Part shown: positions 1 through 10,191 of the stretch, piece after piece | Layout of the letters: each line of letters begins with the position of its first letter | Position numbering within the stretch: the first letter of the stretch is position 1 | Assembly (NCBI GenBank): GCA_003415625.1 | Contig: PYIU01000008.1 | Span: 3,720,001 to 3,784,000 of the forward strand | From: Aquanectria penicillioides | Lineage: Eukaryota > Ascomycota > Sordariomycetes > Hypocreales > Nectriaceae | Reading direction: 5' to 3' | DNA: 64,000 bases | The notes under the pieces: generated by a model | Databases searched by the model: none | Told to the model about the DNA's origin: nothing | The model's input: only the letters and a program-made list of their open reading frames with translations | Translations under genes and position numbers: made by a program

Positions 1-180
1 AACCAACCCCACTATGCTATACATCAAGGGGACCATGGTTGGAAACACGACCCCAAACATTTCGAAATGCTTTTAGAAAAGAGATCCATCACTTCGATGA
101 AGTTCTGTAGGACCATAAACCATAAACTAGCATAGCCTCCCTACAACTACAATTACAACGCCTTCTTCTCGACAGATTGC

Positions 181-1016
181 TTCAGCTCTCGCCATCACAG
201 CCTTTGCCTCTGTGAAGGCCGCTACGGGCCCTGCCTTTAGCACCGGCCCTGTGGCTTCCAAATCCTTCATCCGCGAGGCCGTTTCTACCCTTGTGCTACC
301 CTGCTGTCCCTTTTGGCGGCTCTAATGATGCCGTTACCTCACTTGGGGTAGGCATGGGCACTTCCAAGGGAGACTTGATTCAGTCGATTCCCGATAACTG
401 GCAAGCTTCCAACTGGGACCTCTACGCCTACACGCTTCTCAGCATGTCCGGCAAGTATTTACGGATCAAGCCCCAACAAATCAGGGTTAATGCTAATGCA
501 AGTATTCTAGCTACTATCTAAGCGCTTGCTTATGGAAAAGATCATGGATATGGCGTAAAGGGCGATAAAGTGACAATGCATTGTATGGAACACTTTTACC
601 GTGGTATCGTGGCACTGGAAGAGCCCAACTAAGGAGTGCACAGACAAGTTTAATGATTCCACTGGTAAGCACACGAGACCGTCCTTCTCAACAACGAACT
701 CGTCTCCAGTATCTCCACAAAGGACGGACATGCCCAGGGCTGGGGCTCAGCGGTTGAATGCGCCGAGGACAACTGTGGCACTGTTGGTGCCTACTGTAAG
801 TGACACCACTTAGGACCTTCAGGTTGACAGACTAAAAACTAACCTCTCTGTTTTTAAATTAGCTTGGATCAAAACCAAGATTGTTCTAGATGTCGCCGAT
901 CCTAACTACATCAACACTCTTGCTAAAGGGTAACGGAGTCGCTGGTGACATATCGACCAGCTCTGGGGGCAAGACCTGGACTGTTACCACTATTAATATT
1001 CCCAAATTCTCCTTCT
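181..1016 (+). pseudogene. Decayed gene for a secreted protein of unknown family
   Basis: Pieces of one protein can be followed across three frames. A signal-peptide-like stretch (ASALAITAFASVKA) begins near 183. A second piece with NDAVTSLGVGMG lies at 312-500. A third reads ETVLLNNELVSS and a cysteine-containing segment at about 675-795. It is followed by a plausible intron (donor GTAAGT at 796, acceptor TAG near 863), then by KTWTVTTINIPKFSF ending at TAA 1016. No ATG precedes the signal sequence, and frame changes occur near 300, between 520 and 610, and at about 930, where one extra base breaks the last exon. I read it as a degenerate copy of a secreted, cysteine-bearing fungal protein. 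I do not recognise the family. Its GC content is normal, so decay here is by indels and not by RIP. Confidence 0.5.
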
Positions 1017-1174
1017 AAGCTTCCCAACGCTAATGCAAAACTCGTAGGAGGGTGCGTCACAGTAGTAGACATGGCGGAACAAAAGATGGCTACATCAGCT
1101 CGTGTTCAGTTCTAGTGTTTAAAAAAAAGAAAAAAAAAAGCCGCTCAACCCAAATCCATTAATTTACAAGACTT

Positions 1175-2296
1175 TTAATCGCTGACCTTGAGAACGTAGC
1201 GGCCCACGATCCTGTTTTCCTTCATCATGTCGAAAATCTCGGGGAGATCTTCCAAGTTCGCAAGCTTAAAAGGTGCCTTGACACTGCCTTGACGGAAAAA
1301 CTCGATAGCTTCTTGAGCATCCAGTCGGTTGCCGACGTAGGAGCCCTTGACGTTGATGCATCGTACCACTGCGTCAAACACAGGGACTTGGTAGTTTCCA
1401 CCGGCAGGCAAACCGATACACACAATCGTGCCATTGGATCGGACGTATTGGATGGCCTGTTGGAACGGCCTTTCAGAGGCCGCAAGGAGAAGGACAGCAT
1501 GGGGTCCCAGGCCCTCGGGCGTGGCGGCCTTGACGTCGGCGACAATGTTTCTTGAGGTCGTAAAGTCAATGTAGGTCGATGCTCCCAGCTCCAGGCAAGC
1601 GTCCTTCTTTGCATCACCGCCGTCGATAGCAATGGGGTTCAGGCCCATGGCCTTGGCATACTGGATGGCGAGGTTGCCCAGGCCGCCGCCAGCGCCGACA
1701 ATAGCAACCGACTGCCCAGGCCATGTGGCGGATACCTTAAGGCCCTTGTAGACCGTCACTCCGGCGCAGAGGATGGGCGCAACGGCAGCCAGGTCGCACT
1801 CCTTGGGAATGCGAGCAACGTGGGCGGCGTTGGCGACAGCATACTGCTGGAACGAACCGTCCACGGTGTATCCGGAGAGCTCAGCCTTGTTGCACAGAGG
1901 CTCTAGAGACTGGATGCAGAAGGAACATCCTAGGCACGACGAGTTGAGCCACTTGATACCGGCATGGTCGCCGATTTCGATATCTGTCACGTATTTGCCC
2001 TTGGCGACGACAACGCCAGCACCTTCGTGGCCGCCAATGACAGGGGTCTTTCGAGGAAGCGGCCAGTCGCCGTTCAGGGCGTGAAGGTCAGTGTGGCACA
2101 CGCCAGAGTATTTGACGTTGACGAGGACCTCATCAGGGCCTGGTGTCGGGACGGGAATCTGCTTGTAGGCCAATACTGGTGAAAGAATTGTCAGCACGAG
2201 ATGTGGATGAGTGATGATGCATTAGCAATGCCACTTACCACCAGTGTCCTCCACGACCTGAGCCCATTGCTCGGTGGGGATCTCGAATTCGGTCAT
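1175..2296 (-). CDS. Zinc-dependent alcohol dehydrogenase (NAD type)
   Basis: There are two exons, 2239-2296 and 1175-2175 on the minus strand (donor GTAAGT, acceptor CAG), giving 352 residues, the usual length for yeast and fungal ADH1-type enzymes. It interconverts primary alcohols such as ethanol with aldehydes using NAD(H) in the cytosol. Catalytic zinc ligands are the Cys in SGVCHTDLH (about residue 46), the His of GGHEGAG (about 69) and the Cys of [11 protein letters not shown] (about 156). The structural zinc site is the C-x2-C-x2-C-x7-C run starting at SSCLGC (about 100-114). A GAGGGLG Rossmann motif follows near 181, with an acidic residue after IAID that favours NAD over NADP. The start [11 protein letters not shown] is typical of the family, and a TATA box lies about 95 bp upstream. 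Which physiological isozyme it is cannot be told. Confidence 0.93.
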
Positions 2297-2390
2297 GATA
2301 ATGTTTGGATGTGGTTGTGTTCGTTATTCGTTGTGTGTCGACGATGCTCGATGCAGAGAAAACCCGGTGGCATCTTCAGAAATCACGTAT

Positions 2391-2399
2391 TCTTATATA
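2391..2399 (-). promoter_or_regulatory. TATA box of the alcohol dehydrogenase gene
   Basis: TATATAAGA on the minus strand, about 95 bp upstream of the ATG at 2296, is at a sensible distance for a fungal core promoter. No other gene starts nearby. Confidence 0.5.
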
Positions 2400-4303
2400 C
2401 CAACTGCCCTTCCCCAATGCGCCTCTTGATTCTCACCACCAGCAAACTGGTGATGTATTCGGCCCTCCAAGTCCGCTATTACGCCACGGCGTGGGTCGCT
2501 TGTGGAGACGCCGGATACCGAGACATGCTATTTGGGGGCGCACCACGCAACTTTAAGGTGCTCGACGGCCCGATATGATGGTGGCCCATGTCATTTTGAG
2601 CCTCATGTTCGACCCTTGCCGCGCCAAGGGGTTTCTGCCGATGCGTGATTTGGGCCGCGGGTCCAGTGCAAAGTCCGCTTTTCTGTTCCACACTTTTCCG
2701 GTGCCAGCCCGATCGTTGCTGTGCTTGGTGCGTCATCATGGTGCAAGTGGTGCCTCTAATCGCTCAGATCTAGGCCGGGCGCTTTTTTGTCCCTCTTTTC
2801 TTTTGCTCATTCCTCGCTACTATTTCGGCTTCTTTTTGGGCCCTTTTTGGCCCATTCGATGGGTTGATCTCGGCAGAAAGTACGCTCTCGGTGTGGTGAG
2901 ACCGAACGGCGAGGACTGACCGCTCCATTGACGGCCGTCAGCCATGACCTCGGAGTTTTATGGGGAACAAAGGTGGCATGTCGGCCTGTGCGAGTGCGGC
3001 TCATTGGTTCCGTCTCGTCTGCCATGATAAGGCCCATCCAGCAAGACTAGGGGTCTTTACTCCCTTGTGGCGTCCCTTGTGGTGTTGTTGGGATATTTAG
3101 CGACCGTGGGATGGCTCCGGGATGGCAGATGTGATGTCAGAAGCGCTGTGGTGTGGTGGCATGTTTATTGATATCTTTGATTTCGGTTACAATAACGCTT
3201 TTACGAACACTTATTGCAGGGAAGAGAAGCCGGTTGCGCCCTGATAAGTGACGTACACGAGCGGTTTTCAATGTTGCGGCTGCGGCACGGAGCCTCCGAT
3301 CTCGCCGTACGCCCATTGGCTATTCCAAGGCAGTGCAAGGGAGCCTCTGCCGAGTTCCTGCATGGGCTGCATTTTGCCAAGCCCGGATGCTGAGTTATGG
3401 CGATATCTGGAACGAGTCCAGGGTAGGTTAATGTCAAATTACCGGTCGCACTGGAATAAGGATGCTTCAATTGCCTGTTTGGCATTCATGGAAAGAGGAG
3501 AGTGATTGCTAGACTAAAGCCATGACACGGCACGAAAGCCTTCGTTGGCACCGCAGCTATGATTTGCATACCTACAAGTTCCCCCTAGACAACCGATATT
3601 TTGGATCAAATTTGCCTACGTGCTAAGCTTGACTGTCGAACCATTCATCACGTTACAACTCGCTAAAATTGACACCATAGAAAAACGGGATTATCTTCCT
3701 GGCCCTGTTGTGACGTGCTGGATGGGTAAGGGGTGAATCCCAACCAGCAACAAGCTCGTTTGAGATCGAAGATGGCGATGCCGAGCCGACGGTAGAGTGA
3801 GCAGGGCCCAGATAGACCTCTCACCGCTCCAATTGCGTGACAAGGACGTAATAATGCCTTGGATGGAAACACAAGGGGTGATAGCTATTTTGATGAGTAA
3901 GAATACGAAAATACAGTCATTAGTCAACTCGAATTTACTGGAGGGCCTGCCCATTGGACCCCTGACTCGAGTCTTACTTAATCTTGGATGGAAAGTGTGT
4001 CGCTGTTAAGAAATGTCTTGGTCTTCCTCACTTGGGGTTCATTTTTTCCTCGGGGACTCCCAATAGAGTTTTCATACAGCACTAGAGAGTGATTGCATAG
4101 TCTGGCTAAGCTGCCTACAAATAACAGCCTAATCACTTCGAAAGATGTTGTCTATGAGTACCTCATTCAATACATCCACCCCTCTATCCCACGCATTGGC
4201 GAATGTGGCACCACACGCGGGGTTCTGTCGTCGTTCACCATAGCAATGAGAAGTGGGGGTTTTCTCTAGGGCTACAATACATAAAAGACACGATTCCGCC
4301 AAG
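2400..4303. other. Intergenic region without a supported gene
   Basis: About 1.9 kb between the alcohol dehydrogenase promoter and the 3' end of the sugar permease. Only short open frames without family features or continuing exons occur on either strand. There are T/C-rich runs near 2785-2850. It probably holds the upstream control region of the dehydrogenase and the permease 3' untranslated region. Confidence 0.5.
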
Positions 4304-6183
4304 CTATGGTCCTTCTGTCTTCAGAGCAAGGGAGGACGCAGTCGGAACCTCGGTCATCTTGAATTTCCTTGTTGGGGTCCTGTTCTCGAAGAGAAAGTCC
4401 AAAGCAGCAAAGTCACGACCTTTGAACTCCGGGACCTCAAACCAAACCCATACAAAGCTAAAAACAGTCAATCCGGCCCAGAGGAACGCAGCCTTAGCAC
4501 CGAGGTTCGCTAGGAAATCAAGTATTAGCGGTCTGTCGCTTCGCGCCCAGAGCTCAAACGTACCTTCGTCAGTATTGATCAGATAGGGCGTAATAAAGTT
4601 CATAATCCAGTTCAGCAGAGCATTGGTAACAGTAGCCAGACTCTGCGTTTTAGCACGCAGAGTGGTAGAGCTGGTCTCGGCGCTGACTGCCCAAGAAACG
4701 GCACCAATAGTCGGAGCGTAGAATAACTGCGAGAAGTTGACGGCGTAGGCGATAAAGTAGAGCGAGGCGCTTGTGGACACAGTTCCCGCGATGCCAACTC
4801 CGACAAGTAGTAGACCATTGATGATTAGACCGAATAACAAGAGCGTACGACGACCTAGACGTCAGAGAGTAAGAAATCATGCCCCTTGGAAGCAAGCGAG
4901 AGCGGGGAATACGCACCGACGTAGTCCATAACAAACCATGAAGCGAGGTTACCAACCATGGCGACGCCAAAGCCCGCCAAAGCGAGTTGGAACGTCAATG
5001 CGACGGGCAAACCAGAAATTCCCAAGAAATATAGAGACTGGGCATAAAAGGCAATGCCCGAAAACTGCTGGATGATAAACATGCCGCACACAATCCTCGT
5101 GCGCCGGAAGTTGGCTCCCCGGAAGCACGCCATATAACTAACAGTCTGTTGGGCAGAAGAAAGCTCTTGCTCGGTAGCTACTGATGCAGAGATCTCGGCG
5201 AGGAGCTGTGATATATCTGTGTCCGCGTTGTTGAGTCGCATCAGGCTCTTCCTCGCATCTTCCGGGCGGTTCTTTCGCATCAGGTACCAAGGGCTCTCTG
5301 GCATGATTATGGCGAAAAGAAGGACGAAGCCGACGAAAGCCCACTGAGCTGCAAACATGACCTTGTAGGAGTATTTGGTCATGATGCTGAAGCGAGTGTT
5401 GCCGATGCCGATAGCCGTCAACTGTCCAGCATTGATGAACAGATTTACGGCAGCCGTCATCACGGGCCGAAGTTCAGTCGGTGCGATTTCAGATGAATAC
5501 ATCGGGGCGAGGGTTAGGAAGAAGCCGAGCGCTAAACCGTTGATCTATAGGAGAGCAATTCATCGTGTCAGCGAGGATCAGAACGCCCGAGGAGCTTGTC
5601 TTGATTTTGAGATGATGGAGGACTGGACGTACAGTTTTTGCCGCAAGCAGGAGGCCTGGTGTCTCAGCAGCGTACATGAGTCCCACAGCAATCATGGAGA
5701 TGCAAGAACCTGCGATAAGTCCGAGCCGTCGTCCGCGGAAATCGGCGACGTAGCCGCACAACAAGCCTCCAAAGAGCATACCCGCTGCCGTCATTGCGGT
5801 CCAGAGGGCATTCCAAGTTGCCGAGAGAAGAAGCTCCCCTTGATACTCATAACCAAAGTGTAACTTGAAACCAGGGAGCGCTGTAGTGATGGTGCTAACG
5901 CCTGAATGAATATTGAATGTTAGTGGCCATGATGCATTGGATCACTAAGCCCCACAGAACTCTCCGACTTTCACATACCGAGATCAAAGCCCCATAGAAA
6001 GGCGCTTACATGTGCACCCACGCTGTAGAAGATGATGAACGGGTGATTCTTGAGGTGTACCAGGAAAGAAGTGTTCTTCTTCCCCAGGTCTTGTTGTTGC
6101 TGCTGCTGCTGCTCCCCTCCAACCTTTGCAACCCTCACCTCCTCCTCATGCATGGTGTTCTCGGGTTTGTGATCGAGATCCAT
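4304..6183 (-). CDS. MFS sugar:proton symporter, alpha-glucoside (maltose) permease type
   Basis: Four exons (5979-6183, 5633-5901, 4917-5544, 4304-4854) join in phase with good donors (GTATGT, GTACGT, GTGCGT) and give 550 residues. It is a twelve-helix plasma membrane sugar transporter. An N-terminal cytoplasmic tail of about 50 residues contains a run of seven glutamines. Helix 1 follows at FIIFYSVGAHVSAFLWGFD. The GRR motif of loop 2-3 is in ADFRGRRLG, PESPWYLMRK marks the end of helix 6, and GRRTLLLFG is the repeated motif before helix 8. PESPW-[YW]-L with the long central loop is typical of fungal maltose/alpha-glucoside permeases, a clade that also moves other oligosaccharides. The substrate is therefore not fixed by sequence. 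It is the 3'-most gene of a cluster with a regulator and two glycosidases that lack signal peptides, so uptake of the oligosaccharide they cleave is the likely role. A GTGGAG array sits 335-406 bp upstream. Confidence 0.88.
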
Positions 6184-6517
6184 GATTAAGTGGGCAATGG
6201 TTTGTGAATAGTTGTGTCAATTGGAAGCATTGAGGATTTCCAACCTCCCTGGAATGTTGATAAGGAATACGAACAGGTCCTGTGTACGTTTATAATAAAA
6301 ACGAGCCTATTCCGCGTGGCGTTTCTTTCCCCGTGGGCATCCCGTGAGCATCCCCGTGGGGCGGTCACACTTGAACAATGTGGGGAGAAGTTCTTGCTTG
6401 ACCTAGACAAAGGCGCATAGTATGGGGAGATGTCAATGAACCGGCCGTGGTCCACTAGCCTGCTTCGATACATCATCTGATACCTAGAGACGAGCCAATT
6501 CCGTCTTGCCCATGGCG

Positions 6518-6589
6518 CCACCTCCACCTCGATGGACTGGGTTCTTGTTCCCCACCTCCACCTCCTCCCCTCCATCTCCACCTCCACAT
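6518..6589. repeat. GTGGAG/CTCCAC array A, upstream of the sugar permease
   Basis: Two short runs of CCACCTCCACCTC-type sequence (6518-6530 and 6551-6589) lie 335-406 bp upstream of the permease ATG and about 300 bp beyond the stop of the neighbouring regulator. On the minus strand, the coding strand of the permease, the core hexamer reads GTGGAG. This fits the known CreA/CRE1 carbon-repression consensus SYGGRG. The same core recurs in arrays B and C of this cluster. It could also be a simple microsatellite. Confidence 0.6.
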
Positions 6590-6890
6590 TTTAGTCCATG
6601 AGTAGTCTCCTGTTGACACATGACTATCAAATATAGTCCCCTGTTTTCTGGCACCCAGTTGCGGGGGGACGGCGGATCCGGAGCTGCTGACGACGCCAGG
6701 ACACAGCCGTTCAGTCATGGTGGAAGACATGGCAAATATCTTCGGGAGATGCATGGCTAGAGAAGACTGGCAAACTCACAACCAAGCATCATAAAGCGGC
6801 GAATTTGAAGCAATGGATATGCGACGGAGAAATGTGGGTTAACAATAGTCTTTAACATGCTTCATCTATTCCTCAATATGTTAACTGTGA

Positions 6891-9680
6891 TTATCTTGCT
6901 GGTGCTGCCATCTCTTCATTTCTCCTTTGGCAAAAGTGTGTCAAGATGGACGCAAAAAAGGTCCCGATTCGGCATTGCCATAGTGACCGGAGTGCGTGAG
7001 CTGCCCGATCTATTTTCTGGTGGAGCAGCGTCGTATCGAAGCCTCCCGGTATCGACGCCGATGTAGATGCATTAACTTCGACACTTGCCGACTGTTGACG
7101 CCAACGACTACAAATCCAACAAATGAGCCCTCCCATGAAGAGGGCGATTGCCACCTCAAGACTACACATATCAGATGTCCCATCTTCTACGGCGCGAAAT
7201 GCCACCTCAAGCATCTGACAGGCCAAGGTGATTGTCTCCTCGACGTTTTCATTTTGGAGCCAGTCGTCGAGTGCGTCTTGGGCGAGGGCTATGTCTTCAT
7301 CCGAACCGGAATGTCCCGTGGCAAGATGAAGGTAAGAGAAACTAATCTTCATGGCCAAGATGGCGAGATAGTAAACGAGTTCGCCACAGGGATTGTCTGT
7401 CCCGTCTGTGACCTGCGGCTTGGAACAATCTCCATATTGAGCATGCCAGTTCTCTAGAGCCTGCAGGAGCCATGTTCTTCGCTCCATGAGACCTTCTCCA
7501 ATGAATCGAGGGCTCAGCGCCAAAACTGAGCGCTCAAGACGGTTGGTATTGAGAGTTGACAGTATCTGCTGATACTCGAAAATTTGAACATGTAAAGTAT
7601 AAATAAACAGTGTTCGGCTGAATTGATCGAGTATGGGGAATGGGAGCACTTCAGGACTGATTCCATGAAGCAGAATCGAGTTGACTGTGGTGAGATAATA
7701 TGTGCTTGGAGGAATCTCCGCCGGCCCTAGCAAAATCTTCCATGCATGTGCCGTCTCGGCATTCCAGTATGAGTCGGCACATGGAAGAACTGCATTTACC
7801 ATCTGGGCCTTTCCAACGTATGCTGGAATATTAAGCAATGCTGCAAATTGACAGTCATAAAGCTATGGATCAGGTCAATATCAGGCATGTCTCGATTTTT
7901 GGCGCTGCGTACATAGATACTTAGGCCGAGCCTTTTGTTCTTTTCCATTGCAATCCAGTCATGCCATGCCTGCGATATTTCCGAGTTCCGATATTTGCCA
8001 TGGGATTGCTTTCGCGGCACTGGGCGGCAGTCGAATAGTCGAAGTCGTCTGCAGGCAAGGACAAGGTTACCGCGTTCGCTATCAGTTCGCTCAAAAGCTA
8101 CTTTGTCGCCACTACCAGTGGCGAAAATACAAAGGAGCAGTAGCGCGAATACGTTATCGACATCTCTCATCTATAATGGTCAATATTAGCTGTCAATTTC
8201 GAGAAGCTAGATGATAGCACCCAAGGGCAGATTGATAGACGGGGACTGGAGATACGGGAGCAAGATCTTACAACAGTGATGTCTCTCTCACGCTCAAGTG
8301 CGAGCACGGCTCGAGCTTGATGAAAATATTCCAACCCAAACTTGCCATGATTGGTCTCGGAATGGGTTGACCCGATAAGGATCATGGAAAGAAGTAATAA
8401 TGGCTTGACCCTCGCCACAGAAAACGTTGGTAAGTGGATAATAGGATACTGTGGGTGAATATAGGAAAAGTATAACTGGAGGTAGTAGTTGGCCAGCTCT
8501 AAACTGGGAAATGAGCATATGTTTGGTGAAAACCCATAGATCCGTTGCAATCGTTCTGAACTAATCATCGCAATCATATTGGTTCTTTCCTGGTCACCAA
8601 TAGTGCCTATTCCCAGGATGAGTTTCCTGTTGGAAGAATAGAAGCCCGAGCGCTCTGTCTCAACAGCTTGTGAATCTGATGGGCTGAGGGCAATCTCCGG
8701 AACTTCGGGTGGAGGTGATGTTGGCTTTTCTCTTTGAGGTGAAAGACGCCGGCTGGTACAATCTGGTAATTCCTTGTGGAGATTGTCAACATCATATTCC
8801 TAGAAAATCAACCACCGACACTAACCTGGCCCGAGGGAGTCCGGGGTGAGTGTGGTCGCCGATAGACCGCGTCAATTGTGGGAGGATTTGGGTGGAAATC
8901 GAAAACCCATGACAGATTAGCATCGTAAGCTCCTTGGGGAAAAGCAGAGAATTCCGGTTGAAGGTTATAATTATCAGACTCGTTCGTGAAGGCTGAGCTG
9001 GGAATCGATGAAGTAAATAGTTCCGAAGGTGGTTGGACATAATCAAGTGTTGACTCAACATGATTAGCCGGGGGTATAGTAGTCTGCGTGAGCGCCGATG
9101 TTGTATGAGGCAAGCCGGGAGGCACTGAAAGATCGAATACATTTTCCATCAACTCCGCGTTGCCCTCTTGGGAGCCCGGATTCGGTCCATCGCGCTCGTG
9201 GATTTTGAGATGTCGCCGCCGTAGATCGCTACAGGGCATCAAAAGACGTGGTTAGCAAATCGCCTTGACATTTGGTCTAAAAACCACTCTCAAACGGCTC
9301 GTCACTCAGCGAAACCCTCGATCCCAAAGGCTCAGCACCTTCAGGAACAGAGTTGCAATGCGGTTTTTGGTAGGAAATTAAGCACCGGTACTATTCAAGG
9401 GCCTCCTCGACCGTACAAGTCATGAAATGGTTACCTGCGACTGAAGCGTTTTCCGCAATGACACGGGTAGCGCAATTCGCCCTTGTCTGAAAGAGTCAGG
9501 AGCTGATCAAGGATGTCTTGAAGCCTCAAGGCGGACAGGGGTCCTACATGCAGCTTGATGTCTCGCCAGGTTCTCGGCCCGGGAGAAGACCTTGTTACAG
9601 TGGTCGCATACCAGGCGCGGGCTGGCCGCTGACGAGGCCGACACGTCGGGAGACTCGCTCTGATTCGAGTCGCGTCCCAT
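6891..9680 (-). CDS. Two-finger C2H2 transcription factor with fungal-specific regulatory domain
   Basis: Proposed exons are 9548-9680, 9435-9486, 8826-9228, 8272-8772, 7913-8170 and 6891-7862, about 772 residues. The N terminus carries one finger beginning CDHCNKVFSRAENLARH, and the second finger CHCGKRFSRSDLRRRHLKIH is assembled across a splice. A low-complexity linker follows, then a fungal-specific transcription factor region (YFSYIHPQYPIIHLPTF, LLLLSMILIGS, WHDWIAMEKNKRLGLSIY, DCQFAALLNIP) to the stop. This layout is that of fungal C2H2 plus PF04082-like regulators, which act in the nucleus. It lies between the permease and the GH3 gene, so a pathway-specific role is likely. Oddities: the fourth ligand of finger 1 would be Tyr (Cys if read through), and the intron after 8826 is 53 nt only if an AAG acceptor is used; the TAG alternative leaves 26 nt. 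ATG 9680 was chosen over 9749 because the longer start would translate part of the repeat array. Confidence 0.78.
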
Positions 9681-9730
9681 TGAGAGCCGGGTAAGATAGT
9701 GGAGTGCGAAGAGAGGCGGATTCGCGAACC

Positions 9731-9796
9731 GTGGAGGTGGAGGGATCAAGGTGGAGGGACGAGGTGGAGTGAGAGAAGGTGGAGCGAGGTGGAGGA
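9731..9796. repeat. GTGGAG array B at the regulator promoter
   Basis: Six copies of GTGGAG, most within GGTGGAG, occur in 66 bp, 51-116 bp upstream of the chosen ATG of the C2H2 regulator. The hexamer fits SYGGRG, the CreA/CRE1 recognition consensus. The copies are separated by irregular spacers such as GGATCAA, GGACGA and TGAGAGAA, which is less like a slipped microsatellite and more like a cluster of sites. Confidence 0.65.
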
Positions 9797-10191
9797 GAAA
9801 AGTTCACGTCCGCTTTTAGCTAGGGTAGACGACGGCAAATTTGAGCGGCTAGTTTCCATGGTTCCTCGGTATTCATAAGCGAGGGAGTTGATACTATAGA
9901 ATGACAATGGTGAAAACAATATCATTTAAATGGTTTCAGCTCGTTTGCCTTATAAATATTATTACTTGGTTTGAGAGGAAATGACGTCCAGCATGGGAAA
10001 CCACCATCGATCGCATCGCACTGAACAACTGCGGGGATTGTAGATCCACCCTTTCATTGCTAAGCAATATGCTCATTGTCTCTTGAAGACAACTTATTAT
10101 TTAAACTTGAGCACTTTGTACAGAGATCACGGCCAAGATAAGAACTGGCCATCTGCCTTGTATCCCAACCTCCCATACAATTTACAAGTAA
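9797..10191. other. Intergenic: regulator upstream region and GH3 3' flank
   Basis: About 395 bp between the regulator promoter array and the stop codon of the GH3 gene. It has moderate AT content and no open frame of note. It should hold the distal promoter of the regulator and the GH3 transcript end. Confidence 0.5.

Noticed and set aside
2201..2919. Open frames of 83-125 codons upstream of the alcohol dehydrogenase
   Set aside because: The first overlaps exon 1 and the intron of the dehydrogenase antisense, the others lie over its promoter, and none shows family features.
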